Positions 25,941-34,025 of a stretch of 64,000 nucleotides of DNA are shown piece by piece. The notes beneath the pieces are model-generated. The model did not search any database. It was not told the DNA's origin and saw only the letters and a program-made list of their open reading frames with translations. The DNA is from Bacillus pumilus. GTDB taxonomy: Bacteria; Bacillota; Bacilli; Bacillales; Bacillaceae. Made by a program: the position numbers and the translations under genes. Positions within the stretch are counted from its first letter, which is position 1. Each line of letters opens with the position of its first letter. The stretch lies in assembly GCF_024498355.1 (NCBI RefSeq), contig NZ_CP101833.1, positions 1,159,001 through 1,223,000 on the forward strand, in the 5' to 3' direction.

Positions 25941-26486
25941 ATGACAACCTATGAGTCGAAGGATATTTTAAAGCAAGCAATCATGAAGACGTACAATCAA
26001 TACGATGAAGAATTCAATATGATTCCAGAAGAAATGAAAGATGATCGAATAGAGGATGTAAGCCGAACTCCTGCAGAAAATTTGGCCTATCAAGTTGGTT
26101 GGACAACCCTGCTGCTTCAATGGGAGCAACACGAAACTGAAGGAAAGGTTGTCCATACGCCAGCAGAAGGTTATAAATGGAATCAGCTTGGCACATTATA
26201 TTCTCATTTTAATGAGAAGTATGCCTGCCAATCACTAGTCGCATTAAGAGCTCAGCTCAAACAGAATGTTTTAACTATTTGTGATATGTTGGATCGTATG
26301 AGTGAAGAAGAAGTGTTTGAACCTCATCAACGAAAATGGGCGGATGATGCGACAGCAAAGGCTGTTTGGCCAGTTTATAAATTTATTCATGTGAATACCG
26401 TTGCCCCTTTTAAAAATTTCCGTACTCAAATTCGTAAATGGAAACGATTAAAACAAGTTCTACCTAGGGATGGCTCTACTATTTGA
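25941..26486 (+). CDS. ClbS/DfsB-family four-helix-bundle protein (DUF1706)
   Basis: A 181-residue DinB-like helical protein. The N-terminal TTYESKDILKQAIMKTYNQYDEEF, NLAYQVGWTTLLLQWEQHE, VVHTPAEGYKWNQLGTLYSHFNEKY and the C-terminal VWPVYKFIHVNTVAPFKNFRTQIRKWKR are the DUF1706 pattern. ClbS, the named member, is a cyclopropane hydrolase protecting against colibactin; most homologues are uncharacterised. Start set at 25941, 6 nt after gaggtg; the frame extends 27 codons upstream without an SD. Monocistronic. Confidence 0.88.
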   Translation: MTTYESKDILKQAIMKTYNQYDEEFNMIPEEMKDDRIEDVSRTPAENLAYQVGWTTLLLQWEQHETEGKVVHTPAEGYKWNQLGTLYSHFNEKYACQSLVALRAQLKQNVLTICDMLDRMSEEEVFEPHQRKWADDATAKAVWPVYKFIHVNTVAPFKNFRTQIRKWKRLKQVLPRDGSTI

Positions 26487-26505
26487 AATAGGAGAGCATT
26501 CAAAA

Positions 26506-26533
26506 AACCTGACTACATACATGTAATCAGGTT
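26506..26533. terminator. Terminator
   Basis: A 13-bp stem with one mismatch (aacctgactacat / atgtaatcaggtt) between convergent genes. Confidence 0.85.
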
Positions 26534-26563
26534 CTTCTTAGTTTCAATGTTTAGGTTGGATCT

Positions 26564-27181
26564 CTAATGTTTTGGACTTGTAAACAACAGTTTCACGCCA
26601 AAGCCTACTAACACTACACCTGTTATTCTATCAATTGTTGTTTGAACTTTCGCTGATAATAAGAATTTTCTGATGTAGCCAAGTAGAAATACAATCGTTG
26701 TAAACCACAATATAGACAATAGCGCGTATATTGAACCCATTACGACAAACTGAAAGCTTGTATTCAATCCTGGTGTGACGAATTGAGGTAAAAACGTTAA
26801 GAAGAAAATAGCTACCTTGGGATTTAATGTATTTGAGATTAATCCCTGTTTAAAAGCCGAATGTTTTGGCGATTGGACTTCATGAGATGGGGCGTCTTTC
26901 TCTTTTTTATGAATGAAAGAAGACACACCTAGATAGATGAGGTAGATAGCGCCTAGATATTTAATGATTTCAAATGCTAAGGCAGACTTCATTAGGATTA
27001 AGGAAAGTCCAAATGCTGCAGCAAGTGTATGAATAAGAGCGCCTGATGTTAGACCTAACGCCATCTTGATCCCATCAGATTTCCCAGTACCAATGGTTCT
27101 TTTCGTGATTAAGGCGAAATCAACTCCAGGAGAAGCAACGACAAATAAGGTAAGTAGAAGAAAAGTCAGAAGATCATTCAT
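26564..27181 (-). CDS. LysE/RhtB-family amino-acid exporter
   Basis: About 205 residues with six predicted membrane helices. The N-terminal LLTFLLLTLFVVASPGVDFALITKRTI contains the family Pro-Gly near residue 20 and is followed by GIKMALGLTSGALIHTLAAAFGL; the mid-protein GLISNTLNPKVAIFFLTFLPQFV is the second LysE signature. Substrates in this family are amino acids and derivatives; none can be assigned. The ATG at 27181 has the best distance (9 nt) from aaagga; two codons upstream another ATG is possible. Confidence 0.88.
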   Translation of the reverse strand: MNDLLTFLLLTLFVVASPGVDFALITKRTIGTGKSDGIKMALGLTSGALIHTLAAAFGLSLILMKSALAFEIIKYLGAIYLIYLGVSSFIHKKEKDAPSHEVQSPKHSAFKQGLISNTLNPKVAIFFLTFLPQFVTPGLNTSFQFVVMGSIYALLSILWFTTIVFLLGYIRKFLLSAKVQTTIDRITGVVLVGFGVKLLFTSPKH

Positions 27182-27575
27182 ATCCATACGTCCTTTCAAA
27201 AGTAATAATCCATATTAACGCACAAGTGTATAAATTGCAATACGTATCATACAGTTTATTCGCAGTATAAATTGCCTGAAAAGCTATTCATTATTTAAAA
27301 TGCATACTCTTTCTCTTTATTCCACGTTAAGCCTTATTGGTCAAGAGGTTTTTGATTGCTTGCTGGATGGTATTCTCATCCTTAAACATTTTATTACAAT
27401 ATTTGTTTCCAAATTTGTTTCCAAATGATAAAGCTTCCTTGAGTATTTTAACCATGTTATAATGTAATATCTTAATTCCTAAATGGAAATATGACTTATT
27501 ATGTTTATAGATATTATTGTACTCAGATTGCATTTGATCAAGATACATCATATTTGATAAATTGAGGTGAAAGAC
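27182..27575. other. Intergenic region before rtpA (about 390 bp)
   Basis: AT-rich. No T-box signature (AGGGTGG-type element) and no leader peptide rich in Trp codons are visible, although the B. subtilis anti-TRAP operon has both. A 74-codon minus-strand ORF (27327-27551) lacks an SD and is not called. A weak promoter TTGCAT (27529) with TATTTG/TGATAA downstream may drive rtpA. Confidence 0.5.
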
Positions 27576-27749
27576 ATGTCAGTTATTATATCAACAGATG
27601 ATTTAGAGCATATTTGTCCTAATTGTAATGGAACAGGTCATGTTTCTATTAAAAACGAAAAAATCATATGTCCAAAATGTGATGGGAAAGGTGTTATTCT
27701 CACTGCTTTAGGCCAAACATTACTTCATTTTATGAAGAAGCATATTTAA
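27576..27749 (+). CDS. rtpA: Anti-TRAP protein (TRAP inhibitory protein) RtpA
   Basis: A 57-residue zinc protein. STDDLEHICPNCNGTGH..., KIICPKCDGKGVILTALGQTLLHFMKKH aligns residue by residue with B. subtilis anti-TRAP (TDDLEVACPKC..., CPACSGKGVILTAQGYTLLDFIQKHL). The two CxxCxGxG pairs bind zinc as in DnaJ repeats. Anti-TRAP oligomers block the RNA-binding face of TRAP and so derepress tryptophan genes when tRNA-Trp is uncharged. Start at 27576, 6 nt after gaggtg. No trp gene or T-box is nearby. Confidence 0.9.
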   Translation: MSVIISTDDLEHICPNCNGTGHVSIKNEKIICPKCDGKGVILTALGQTLLHFMKKHI

Positions 27750-27965
27750 TTTCATTACCGTAAAATAAATTATCGACCCTTTTATATAACGTGCTGGAAT
27801 GTTTCTGGTGAAAAATTGAATCGGAAGATCATCAATGAAAGACGAAACAAAAAGTGACTCTCTACATTTGATGGAGAATTTAGCTACTAATGCATGTTTC
27901 TTGTCACAATCAGGAAATACAGATGACTCTGTGAAAAATTTCTTATAAAAACGACTATTACTCAC
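27720..27965 (-). CDS. Doubtful 81-codon ORF
   Basis: A minus-strand frame from GTG 27965 (ggag 4 nt upstream) reading SNSRFYKKFFTESSVFPDCDKKHALVAKF... and overlapping the 3' end of rtpA by 30 nt. No family is recognised and the SD spacing is short. It may be a remnant. It covers most of the interval between rtpA and the second rap locus. Confidence 0.25.
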   Translation of the reverse strand: MSNSRFYKKFFTESSVFPDCDKKHALVAKFSIKCRESLFVSSFIDDLPIQFFTRNIPARYIKGSIIYFTVMKLNMLLHKMK

Positions 27966-27991
27966 ATGACTCCATTGCAGGGGCTTTTTTT

Positions 27992-28010
27992 TTGCGGTTT
28001 CTTTTCGGTT
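27992..28010 (+). promoter_or_regulatory. Candidate ComA half-site upstream of the second rap
   Basis: TTGCGGTTTCTTTTCGGTT, sharing 18 bp exactly with the element at 19718. A GATAAT box follows in both promoters (19757 and 28016). Confidence 0.5.
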
Positions 28011-28062
28011 AGAATGATAATATATGTCATTATAGGGAAAATGGAGGAGGGGGTAAGGACTG

Positions 28063-29197
28063 ATGGAGAAAGTGCTTTCTTCTCACGTGGGCTTGAAAAT
28101 CAATGAATGGTATTATCATATTCAAAGATTTAACGTACCGGACGCCGAGGCATATAAAGAAGAAATCAAATCAATGCTTGATCATATGGAAGAGAATCAG
28201 GATTTATTATTGTATTTCTCACTTATGGAGTTCAGACATAAATTAATGCTTGATTACTTGAATCCTTTAGAAAATGGGAAAGAGCGGGCGAACTTTAGGG
28301 AACTCGCAATGAAGATCAAAAGGGATCAAGAGAAATTAACAGGGTTACTTGAGTATTACTTCATTTTTTTCTACGGCATGTACGAATTTGAAAACTATGA
28401 ATATCTAAACACCATTACCTTCTATAAACGAGCAGAAAAAAAAGCTATCTCTTGTTAGTGATGATATTGAACGTGCCGAGTTCAATTACAAAATGGCTGA
28501 AATCTATTACCACATGAAACAAACCCATATGTCCATGCATCATATCGCCCAGGCGATAGAGTGCTATAGAGAAAAAGATACATACACAGTAAGAGAAATA
28601 CAATGTTCTTTTGTCATTGGATTAAACTATATAGATATGGGCTGCCCCGAAAAAGCAATACCCCATTTTGAACACGCAATAGAAAAAGCCGCCGACAACT
28701 CAACAAAACGATTAAAAGGATCAGCGCTCTATAATTTAGGGTTGAGTTATTTTCATAACAAAGAATTAGCATAAGCAATTACTCATTTTAATGACTCGAT
28801 TCGCGCATTTAGAGAGCAGGGATACGAGCATTTAAATAGAATCTTAGATCCACTCATTATGTTGTCAAAAGCCTACTTCAAAAAGAAAGAACAGGATTTA
28901 GGTACATATGCTTTAAATAATGGCATGGAACTATCTGAAAAGCTGAAAGATCATGTTCTGTTATTGATATTCAAGTTTTTAAAATCACTATACGTTGACA
29001 ACAATTTTGAGCAATTGGAAAAAATAATGGAATTGTTAGAAATAAAGTCAATGTATCCTGATCTTGAAGATTTAGCAAAAGATGCTGCAAAATATTATAA
29101 TGAATTGGGAGATAAAGACAATGCGATGCTTTTTTATGAGAAGATTCTTTATTTCCAAACTCAAGTGAAGCGGGGGGACTGTCAGTATGAAATTTAA
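28063..29197 (+). pseudogene. Rap-family phosphatase, frameshifted and nonsense-interrupted
   Basis: Same family as the 19.8-kb gene: MEKVLSSHVGLKINEWYYHIQRF, DHMEENQDLLLYFSLMEFRHKLMLDYL. At about 28436-28443 an A8 run puts the frame off by one (…FYKRAEKKAISC, stop), although the correct frame KLSLVSDDIERAEFNYKMAEIYYHMKQTHMSMHHI continues. A second lesion is an in-frame TAA at 28772-28774 (NKELA, stop). The last part, ITHFNDSIRAF...EKILYFQTQVKRGDCQYEI, reaches 29197. Full-length Rap is therefore not made. The phr gene overlapping its end is intact. Confidence 0.92.
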
Positions 29198-29324
29198 AAC
29201 TTTATCAGTTGTATTAATGATGATCAGTGTAATAAGTGTTGTTAGTTATTTTACGTCTGAAGTGACAGCAAGTCATGATGAAGCAAGGAGAGGTCATACG
29301 GCAAGTATCGGTTATTCTGCTTAA
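29187..29324 (+). CDS. Phr pheromone precursor (RRGHT type)
   Basis: A 45-residue prepeptide: signal segment MKFKTLSVVLMMISVISVVSYFTSEVTA, then SHDEARRGHTASIGYSA. The candidate signal is ARRGHT/RRGHT, close to the ERGMT form of CSF (PhrC) in having Arg-Gly at positions 2-3 and final Thr, but it lies seven residues from the end. The start overlaps the broken rap by 11 nt, as in an active rap-phr pair. A peptide with no working partner at this locus might still act on another Rap. Confidence 0.85.
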   Translation: MKFKTLSVVLMMISVISVVSYFTSEVTASHDEARRGHTASIGYSA

Positions 29325-29326
29325 AT

Positions 29327-29351
29327 AAAAGGCCCTTAATGGGGCTTTTTA
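29327..29351 (+). terminator. phr terminator
   Basis: aaaaggccc / ggggctttt stem with a short loop and T-run just after phr. Confidence 0.85.
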
Positions 29352-29398
29352 TTTTAAGGGTGATATTGAATATATCGCATGAATTCGGAGTCATTAAA

Positions 29399-29613
29399 AT
29401 GTTAAAATCAAAATTATTCCGAAGGATTTCCACTATATTATTTGTTTTAACCTTTATGATTAGCCTATTCAATATGGGACACCAGCGTTCTATTATGTTG
29501 TCCTTATTAGTAAGATGCTGGTGATCAGTTTGTTAAATGGTATGTTTTTCGGAACAATTTTCTATTTGATCGTCACCTTTATCAATACTAAGTCTTCCAA
29601 GCAAAATCAATAA
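29399..29613 (+). pseudogene. Two-helix membrane protein, frameshifted
   Basis: ATG 29399 starts KSKLFRRISTILFVLTFMISLFNMGHQRSIMLSLLV, then stops at 29522; a one-base shift gives KMLVISLLNGMFFGTIFYLIVTFINTKSSKQNQ ending at 29613. Together they form a 70-residue protein with two hydrophobic helices. The SD-like ggag is 12-15 nt upstream. Family unknown; it looks like another recently broken small gene of this region. Confidence 0.55.
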
Positions 29614-29620
29614 TAAGTGA

Positions 29621-29645
29621 GCGGCCAAATGGCCGTTCTTTTTTG
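29621..29645 (+). terminator. Terminator
   Basis: gcggcc / ggccgt stem around AAAT, followed by TTCTTTTTTG. Confidence 0.8.
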
Positions 29646-30211
29646 TTTAAAAAAATCGAACATCTTATAAAAGAGAAAAGAGATTACTTAATCTTTTACC
29701 TAACCATCAGATTGGAATTCCTAAATATGTATTTTTCATAATAAATTCATTTATTTTTAATAACCTACTGCATGATATTTTAAAGGATGTTACCGATGGA
29801 TGTAAGGAATGATTGGCTAATCTTTCAATAAGTGTTGGAGGGAAATCTGAATTACAAAATTGAAAATGGTGTATATGAGAAATATAGGACCATACGGCAG
29901 CAAAAAGAATTTAGATATGATGAAGGATTAAAAATTAGATGGTCAAAAATCATTTAAACGATCAATTGCTATTCTTGGATTAAGAATGGCTTTTATCTTT
30001 TGAAAAACCACTATGTGAAAACAGCACAGCTTATTTCATCACCCATTGTCTCATTCGTGTAGGTATTGAAAGTGAGATTGTGTTGACTCCTCCACTAGAC
30101 GTGTTACATTTTTTTCTCCTATAAAACTCCACTATAAACTCATTCAAAAACTTTAGAGTGGAATACACTATATTGAATAAAAGATAAAATTAGAGAAAGG
30201 GAGGCTTTTTC
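29646..30211. other. Gene-free, decayed stretch (about 565 bp)
   Basis: Very AT-rich with no ORF of note. A 35-codon fragment at about 29849-29957 (NYKIENGVYEKYRTIRQQKEF, then RWSKII) looks like the tail of a lost toxin- or nuclease-type protein, which I cannot place. The 3' end supplies the SD and probably the promoter of the next gene. Confidence 0.5.
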
Positions 30212-30514
30212 ATGGCAAATATCACACAGGATTTATCAGCTCTAGGCTTAAACATCTCACAAAATGTAGGATTAGGTAATCAATCATCTACACCTAGTAC
30301 AAGTACAGCGAAATTTAGTGGACTTTTTGCGGGACTTCCACCAGGTACTGATCTTAGCATCGTTGGTGATTCAGGTTTCTTTTATGGCCCAGGAAATTTT
30401 GTCACGTTTAATCAATTGGCGGGCATTGTATTTTTTAATGACCCAGGATTAGGAGGTACGGGACCTACTTTAATAGATGTGAACAAAATTGAAAGTGTGA
30501 CGTTCCCTAGTTAA
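30212..30514 (+). CDS. Unrecognised 100-residue protein, intact among pseudogenes
   Basis: Strong SD (aaagggagg) before the ATG. The protein has almost no charge: MANITQDLSALGLNISQNVGLGNQ, a Ser/Thr/Pro linker (SSTPSTSTAKFSG), then LPPGTDLSIVGDSGFFYGPGNFVTFNQLAGIVFFNDPGLGGTGPTLIDVNKIESVTFPS. There is no signal peptide or membrane helix. The Gly-, Asn- and Phe-rich beta-type C-terminal domain recalls spore-surface or exported matrix proteins, but I know no named family. It is flanked by decayed DNA on both sides. Confidence 0.8.
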   Translation: MANITQDLSALGLNISQNVGLGNQSSTPSTSTAKFSGLFAGLPPGTDLSIVGDSGFFYGPGNFVTFNQLAGIVFFNDPGLGGTGPTLIDVNKIESVTFPS

Positions 30515-30686
30515 ATATTGTCACATTCTTTGGTATGTGAATGAACCTATAGCTGGCATGCGTTCGTATTTAAACAAATAGGTTATTTCCAGGGGAATAT
30601 TTGAGATCATGAATGAAGTTACTAAAGGATGCTATAGTGTGCTAGATGTTGACACCATCAATCATTTAAAGATGTACAGAAACATG

Positions 30687-30726
30687 AAAAAACATCATTC
30701 AGTCATTTTGCTGGATGGTGTTTTTT
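30687..30726. terminator. Terminator-like hairpin
   Basis: A 16-bp imperfect stem (aaaaaacatcattcag / ctggatggtgtttttt) with T-run. The gene it served is gone or is the 100-residue gene. Confidence 0.65.
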
Positions 30727-30772
30727 CTTATATGAAAGGATTCACGCTGCATAATTGACGAGGTGCAAGTAG

Positions 30773-30886
30773 GTGAAGGTGACTTCTTCAAGTGTCGATA
30801 TGAATATCACTGAAGGGTATAAAATACTTCGACAATTTCGTGCGACAGCAATGGCTAATCGTCATACTTACTTTATGAAGGTTTAG
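30773..30886 (+). pseudogene. Third rap gene, reduced to its N-terminal codons
   Basis: GTG 30773 with gaggtg 8 nt upstream reads KVTSSSVDMNITEGYKILRQF, which aligns with KVLSSHVGVKINEWYKMIRQF of the 19.8-kb Rap. After 37 codons the frame stops and no more Rap sequence follows. This shows that at least three rap loci occupied this 11-kb stretch. Confidence 0.75.
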
Positions 30887-31040
30887 GGTCGTTCACTAGC
30901 TTATCTAAGCACTCGATATATCATCTTTTTGAAGAGGAACAGACTCATACATGCGAGTCTTGAATGTTTCCATGCAACATGGAATAAACATAATGCATGA
31001 GGAAAAATGGATGTATGAGATAAGCAGGGAGGTTATACGA

Positions 31041-32222
31041 GTGCAAAAGATTTGCCGGGAAGTCTGGATCGAAGTCAGTCTTGATGCAATAAAGAGAAAT
31101 ATACAAGCCATTCAAGCGCATATTCCAAGGAAAAGTAAGATCATGGCAGTGGTGAAAGCGAATGCTTATGGACACGGGTCAGTGGAGGTAGCGCGACAGG
31201 CACTGGAAAGCGGTGCGACAGAGCTGGCGGTTGCCAGCTTGGAAGAAGGCATTGTATTGCGAAGAGCGAAAATTGAAGCGCCTATTCTAGTCCTCGGATT
31301 TACCCCGCTCGACTGTGTAAAAAAAGCTGCGACATGGAGAATTGACCTATCCGGTCTTTGTGCAGACTGGATCAATGAAGCAAATGAGATTTTAGCGGAA
31401 GAAGAAAGTCAGCATCGGCTTGGCATTCATGTCAATGTCGACACAGGCATGGGGCGACTAGGCGTTCGAACGAAGGAAGAGCTTTTGGAAGTCGTTGAGG
31501 CACTTGAAGAAAGTGAATACCTCCGATGGGATGGAATCTTTACGCATTTCTCAACTGCGGATGAGCCGGACCCCGATTTCACATTGCTTCAGCACAATAT
31601 TTTTACTGATTTTCTTCGTTTTCTAAAAAAACAAGGAATTACGCTGCCTACCGTACATATGAACAATACGGCTGCTGCCATCGCATTTCCTGAATTTAGT
31701 GCCGATATGATTCGGCTTGGCATCGGACTTTATGGACTTTATCCCTCGCAATATATTCAAAGCTTGGATGCTGTTCAATTGGAGCCGGCTCTAAGTTTAA
31801 AGGCGAGAATTGCTTTCGTGAAGGAAATGGTGACAGAGCCTAGAACCGTCAGCTATGGTGCTACCTATGTGGCAAAGCCTGATGAAGTCATTGCGACTAT
31901 ACCGATTGGCTACGCGGATGGGTACTCGCGTGCTTTATCCAATAGAGGATTTATGCTTTTCAGAGGAAAACGAGTGCCGATTGCGGGGCGAGTCACAATG
32001 GATATGACCATGATCAGTTTAGGCGAAATGAAGGCAAAGCAAGGCGAGGAAGTCGTCATTTACGGCCGTCAAAAAGGCGGAGAAATTTCTGTCGATGAAA
32101 TCGCCGAAATGCTCAATACGATTAACTATGAAGTCATCGCCACCTTAAGCCGCCGTGTTCCAAGGTTTTATCGTCGAGGTGGGAAGATTATTAAAATGTC
32201 AACACCGGTGATGTATGTGTGA
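31041..32222 (+). CDS. Alanine racemase (AlrB/YncD type)
   Basis: A 393-residue PLP racemase. The PLP lysine motif is VVKANAYGHGSVEVA (Lys about residue 40), followed by NVDTGMGRLGV, MNNTAAAIAFPE, RLGIGLYGLYPS, the catalytic Tyr in VSYGATYVA and IPIGYADGYSR. It interconverts L- and D-alanine. The start is GTG at 31041, 8 nt after gggagg; the frame runs 30 codons upstream without an SD. In B. subtilis the second racemase YncD (AlrB) is spore-associated and keeps alanine germinant balance; assignment to that paralogue is inference. Confidence 0.92.
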   Translation: MQKICREVWIEVSLDAIKRNIQAIQAHIPRKSKIMAVVKANAYGHGSVEVARQALESGATELAVASLEEGIVLRRAKIEAPILVLGFTPLDCVKKAATWRIDLSGLCADWINEANEILAEEESQHRLGIHVNVDTGMGRLGVRTKEELLEVVEALEESEYLRWDGIFTHFSTADEPDPDFTLLQHNIFTDFLRFLKKQGITLPTVHMNNTAAAIAFPEFSADMIRLGIGLYGLYPSQYIQSLDAVQLEPALSLKARIAFVKEMVTEPRTVSYGATYVAKPDEVIATIPIGYADGYSRALSNRGFMLFRGKRVPIAGRVTMDMTMISLGEMKAKQGEEVVIYGRQKGGEISVDEIAEMLNTINYEVIATLSRRVPRFYRRGGKIIKMSTPVMYV

Positions 32223-32324
32223 GTTTTTTATTATAAAAGTTAATCCGTAATTACTTTTAATTGTAAACTTTGTAAAAAATAAAACGATAAAAAGGAGGAA
32301 TAGAACGATTTGGAGGAATGAGAA

Positions 32325-33845
32325 ATGAGAAAAAGTTTTTTATTATTCGTTGCAGTACTTCTTTTAATGAGTACTCTTAGTCCATTTAAAGCAAATGCAG
32401 CAAAAACAACTGGCTGGGCTAAAAGAGCTGATTTACCAGAAGAACGTATTAATGCTGGTGTGGGAGTAGTTGATGGAAAGATTTATGTGTTTGGTGGAGC
32501 AAGTGAAAAAAATAAGTTGAATAATCAAACATTTATGTATGATCCTAAAAAGGATGCTTGGGAAGAGAAAGCCAGTATGCCAAGAAATAGAACAGGGGGT
32601 ACTTATGCTACAGTAGGTAAAAAAATCTATCTAATAGGTGGAATTAACGAAGAGACAGAAGTAGCTTATAACACAATAGATATTTATGATACAGAACTTG
32701 ATCAGTGGGCTGAAGAGCCGATTCAAATTCCAAGAGACCCGGTATTTTCAGCTTATAGTAAGGGAACTTTACACGCAGTTGCAGTGAAAGAGAATATATA
32801 TATTGTATCTTCAAAAAACTCTTATAAGAATAATGTCTATCAATACAATACAGCCTCTGGTGAATGGAAGAGCTTGAACTCATCGGGTTTACCATCTCGA
32901 AATGGGAGAGCCATTTCTGAAATTGACGGAAAAATATATGTTGCAGGTGGCGAAAATTCGATAGGGCATAGTAGAGAAAAGTATTTGTTTCAGTATGATA
33001 TTGCAACAGATACTTGGAAGAGACTAATTGATGTTCAGTTAACATCTTATACATATGAACCCTCCTATGAAACTTACAATGGAAAGTTCTTTATTATTGG
33101 TGGGCAATTATATGGTGATGGTTCGAAAAATATGGTAAACAAAGTTCAGATTTTCAATCCAAAAGATGGTCAATTTAAAAATTCAGCTTATGAATTGCCA
33201 GAAGGAAGAGTATCAGCTGTTGCAGCAATTGTTGATGATCAATTATATGTTATTGGCGGACGTGACTACTCGTATTATATGAGACATCTTTCTGTAAAAA
33301 GTGATTACAGATCAGTGATTTCTATTTCATTAAAAGACTTACAAGTGACTGAGGATGAAACAAAGCCGGATGATGGGACAGCAGAAGATCCAAAGGATCA
33401 AGACGGAACAAAGCCAGATGATGGCACAACCGAAGAACCGAAAGATCAAGACGGAACAAAGCCAGATGACGGCACAACCGAAGAACCGAAAGACCAAGAC
33501 GGAACAAAGCCAGATGATGGCACAACGGAAGATCCAAAAGACCAAGATGGAACAAAGCCAGATGACGGCACAACCGAAGAACCGAAAGACCAAGATGGAA
33601 CAAAACCAGGAGAAGAAACTGCGAAAGGTATACTTTCTATTACCATGGTCAATGGGTTACAAAAGGATTATCTGCTCTCAATGAAAGAAATCAACGATTT
33701 TCTTAACTGGTATAAAGAAAGAAGCTTTGGAATCGGAATGAACTTCTATGAAATTAATGATGAACACAATAAAGGACCTTTCGCAAGTAAGAAAGATTAT
33801 GTGATATACCAAAATATTTTAACGTTTGATATCAAGCAATATTGA
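32325..33845 (+). CDS. Secreted Kelch-repeat protein with tandem-repeat stalk
   Basis: A 506-residue exported protein. Signal peptide MRKSFLLFVAVLLLMSTLSPFKANA, cut after about residue 25. Residues 28-335 are Kelch blades, each with a GGxxx...YD/W pattern (KIYVFGGASEKN, KIYLIGGINEET, KIYVAGGENSIG, KFFIIGGQLYGD, QLYVIGGRDYSY), so about six blades forming a beta-propeller. Residues 345-430 are a Lys/Asp/Gly/Thr-rich repeat (unit 16 aa). The C-terminal 80 residues (GILSITMVNGLQKDYLLSMKEINDFLNWYKER) resemble domains on other Bacillus surface proteins. No sorting motif. Likely surface or matrix adhesion; role not established. Confidence 0.9.
   Translation: MRKSFLLFVAVLLLMSTLSPFKANAAKTTGWAKRADLPEERINAGVGVVDGKIYVFGGASEKNKLNNQTFMYDPKKDAWEEKASMPRNRTGGTYATVGKKIYLIGGINEETEVAYNTIDIYDTELDQWAEEPIQIPRDPVFSAYSKGTLHAVAVKENIYIVSSKNSYKNNVYQYNTASGEWKSLNSSGLPSRNGRAISEIDGKIYVAGGENSIGHSREKYLFQYDIATDTWKRLIDVQLTSYTYEPSYETYNGKFFIIGGQLYGDGSKNMVNKVQIFNPKDGQFKNSAYELPEGRVSAVAAIVDDQLYVIGGRDYSYYMRHLSVKSDYRSVISISLKDLQVTEDETKPDDGTAEDPKDQDGTKPDDGTTEEPKDQDGTKPDDGTTEEPKDQDGTKPDDGTTEDPKDQDGTKPDDGTTEEPKDQDGTKPGEETAKGILSITMVNGLQKDYLLSMKEINDFLNWYKERSFGIGMNFYEINDEHNKGPFASKKDYVIYQNILTFDIKQY
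33358..33612 (+). repeat. 48-bp tandem repeat in the Kelch gene
   Basis: Five near-identical 48-bp units (encoding DGTKPDDGTTEEPKDQ) plus partial ends. Copies differ at synonymous sites and at E/D in EEP versus EDP, so units have been shuffled. It is in frame, and changes of copy number would alter stalk length without breaking the protein. Confidence 0.93.
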
Positions 33846-33954
33846 TAAAATGGAAAGCTGCTGATAATAGATCAGCAGATTTTTGTATTTTTACATAATT
33901 GTTAAAATTAGGATTAACATCATAAAAAAACAAGATATTTTTTTAAAAATCTGC

Positions 33955-33981
33955 TAAACATCCTATAACCACGTCCGATAA
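33955..33981 (+). promoter_or_regulatory. Sigma-D promoter of the first flagellin
   Basis: TAAA (33955-33958), 15 bp, TCCGATAA (33974-33981), close to the flagellar consensus TAAA-N15-GCCGATAT, 92 nt before the start codon. Confidence 0.88.
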
Positions 33982-34025
33982 TAGAATTGTCAGGGTTGAT
34001 AAGCCCTAGAATAAAGGACTTTTTT

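Larger units (their letters stand above)
30515..31040. other. Intergenic region with a rap relic
   Basis: About 525 bp between the 100-residue gene and alr. It holds a terminator-like hairpin (30687-30726) and the rap fragment at 30773. A 49-codon ORF at 30609-30758 has no SD and contains the hairpin, so it is not called. Confidence 0.55.

Noticed and set aside
27327..27551. 74-codon minus-strand ORF before rtpA
   Set aside because: No SD upstream of its ATG pair, Asn/Lys-rich composition expected of AT-rich non-coding DNA, and no family features.
30609..30758. 49-codon ORF between the 100-residue gene and alr
   Set aside because: No SD, and a terminator hairpin lies inside it.
33322..33652. 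Several minus- and plus-strand ORFs through the Kelch repeat
   Set aside because: They are frame shadows of the 48-bp repeat, which is open in more than one frame because of its regular composition.
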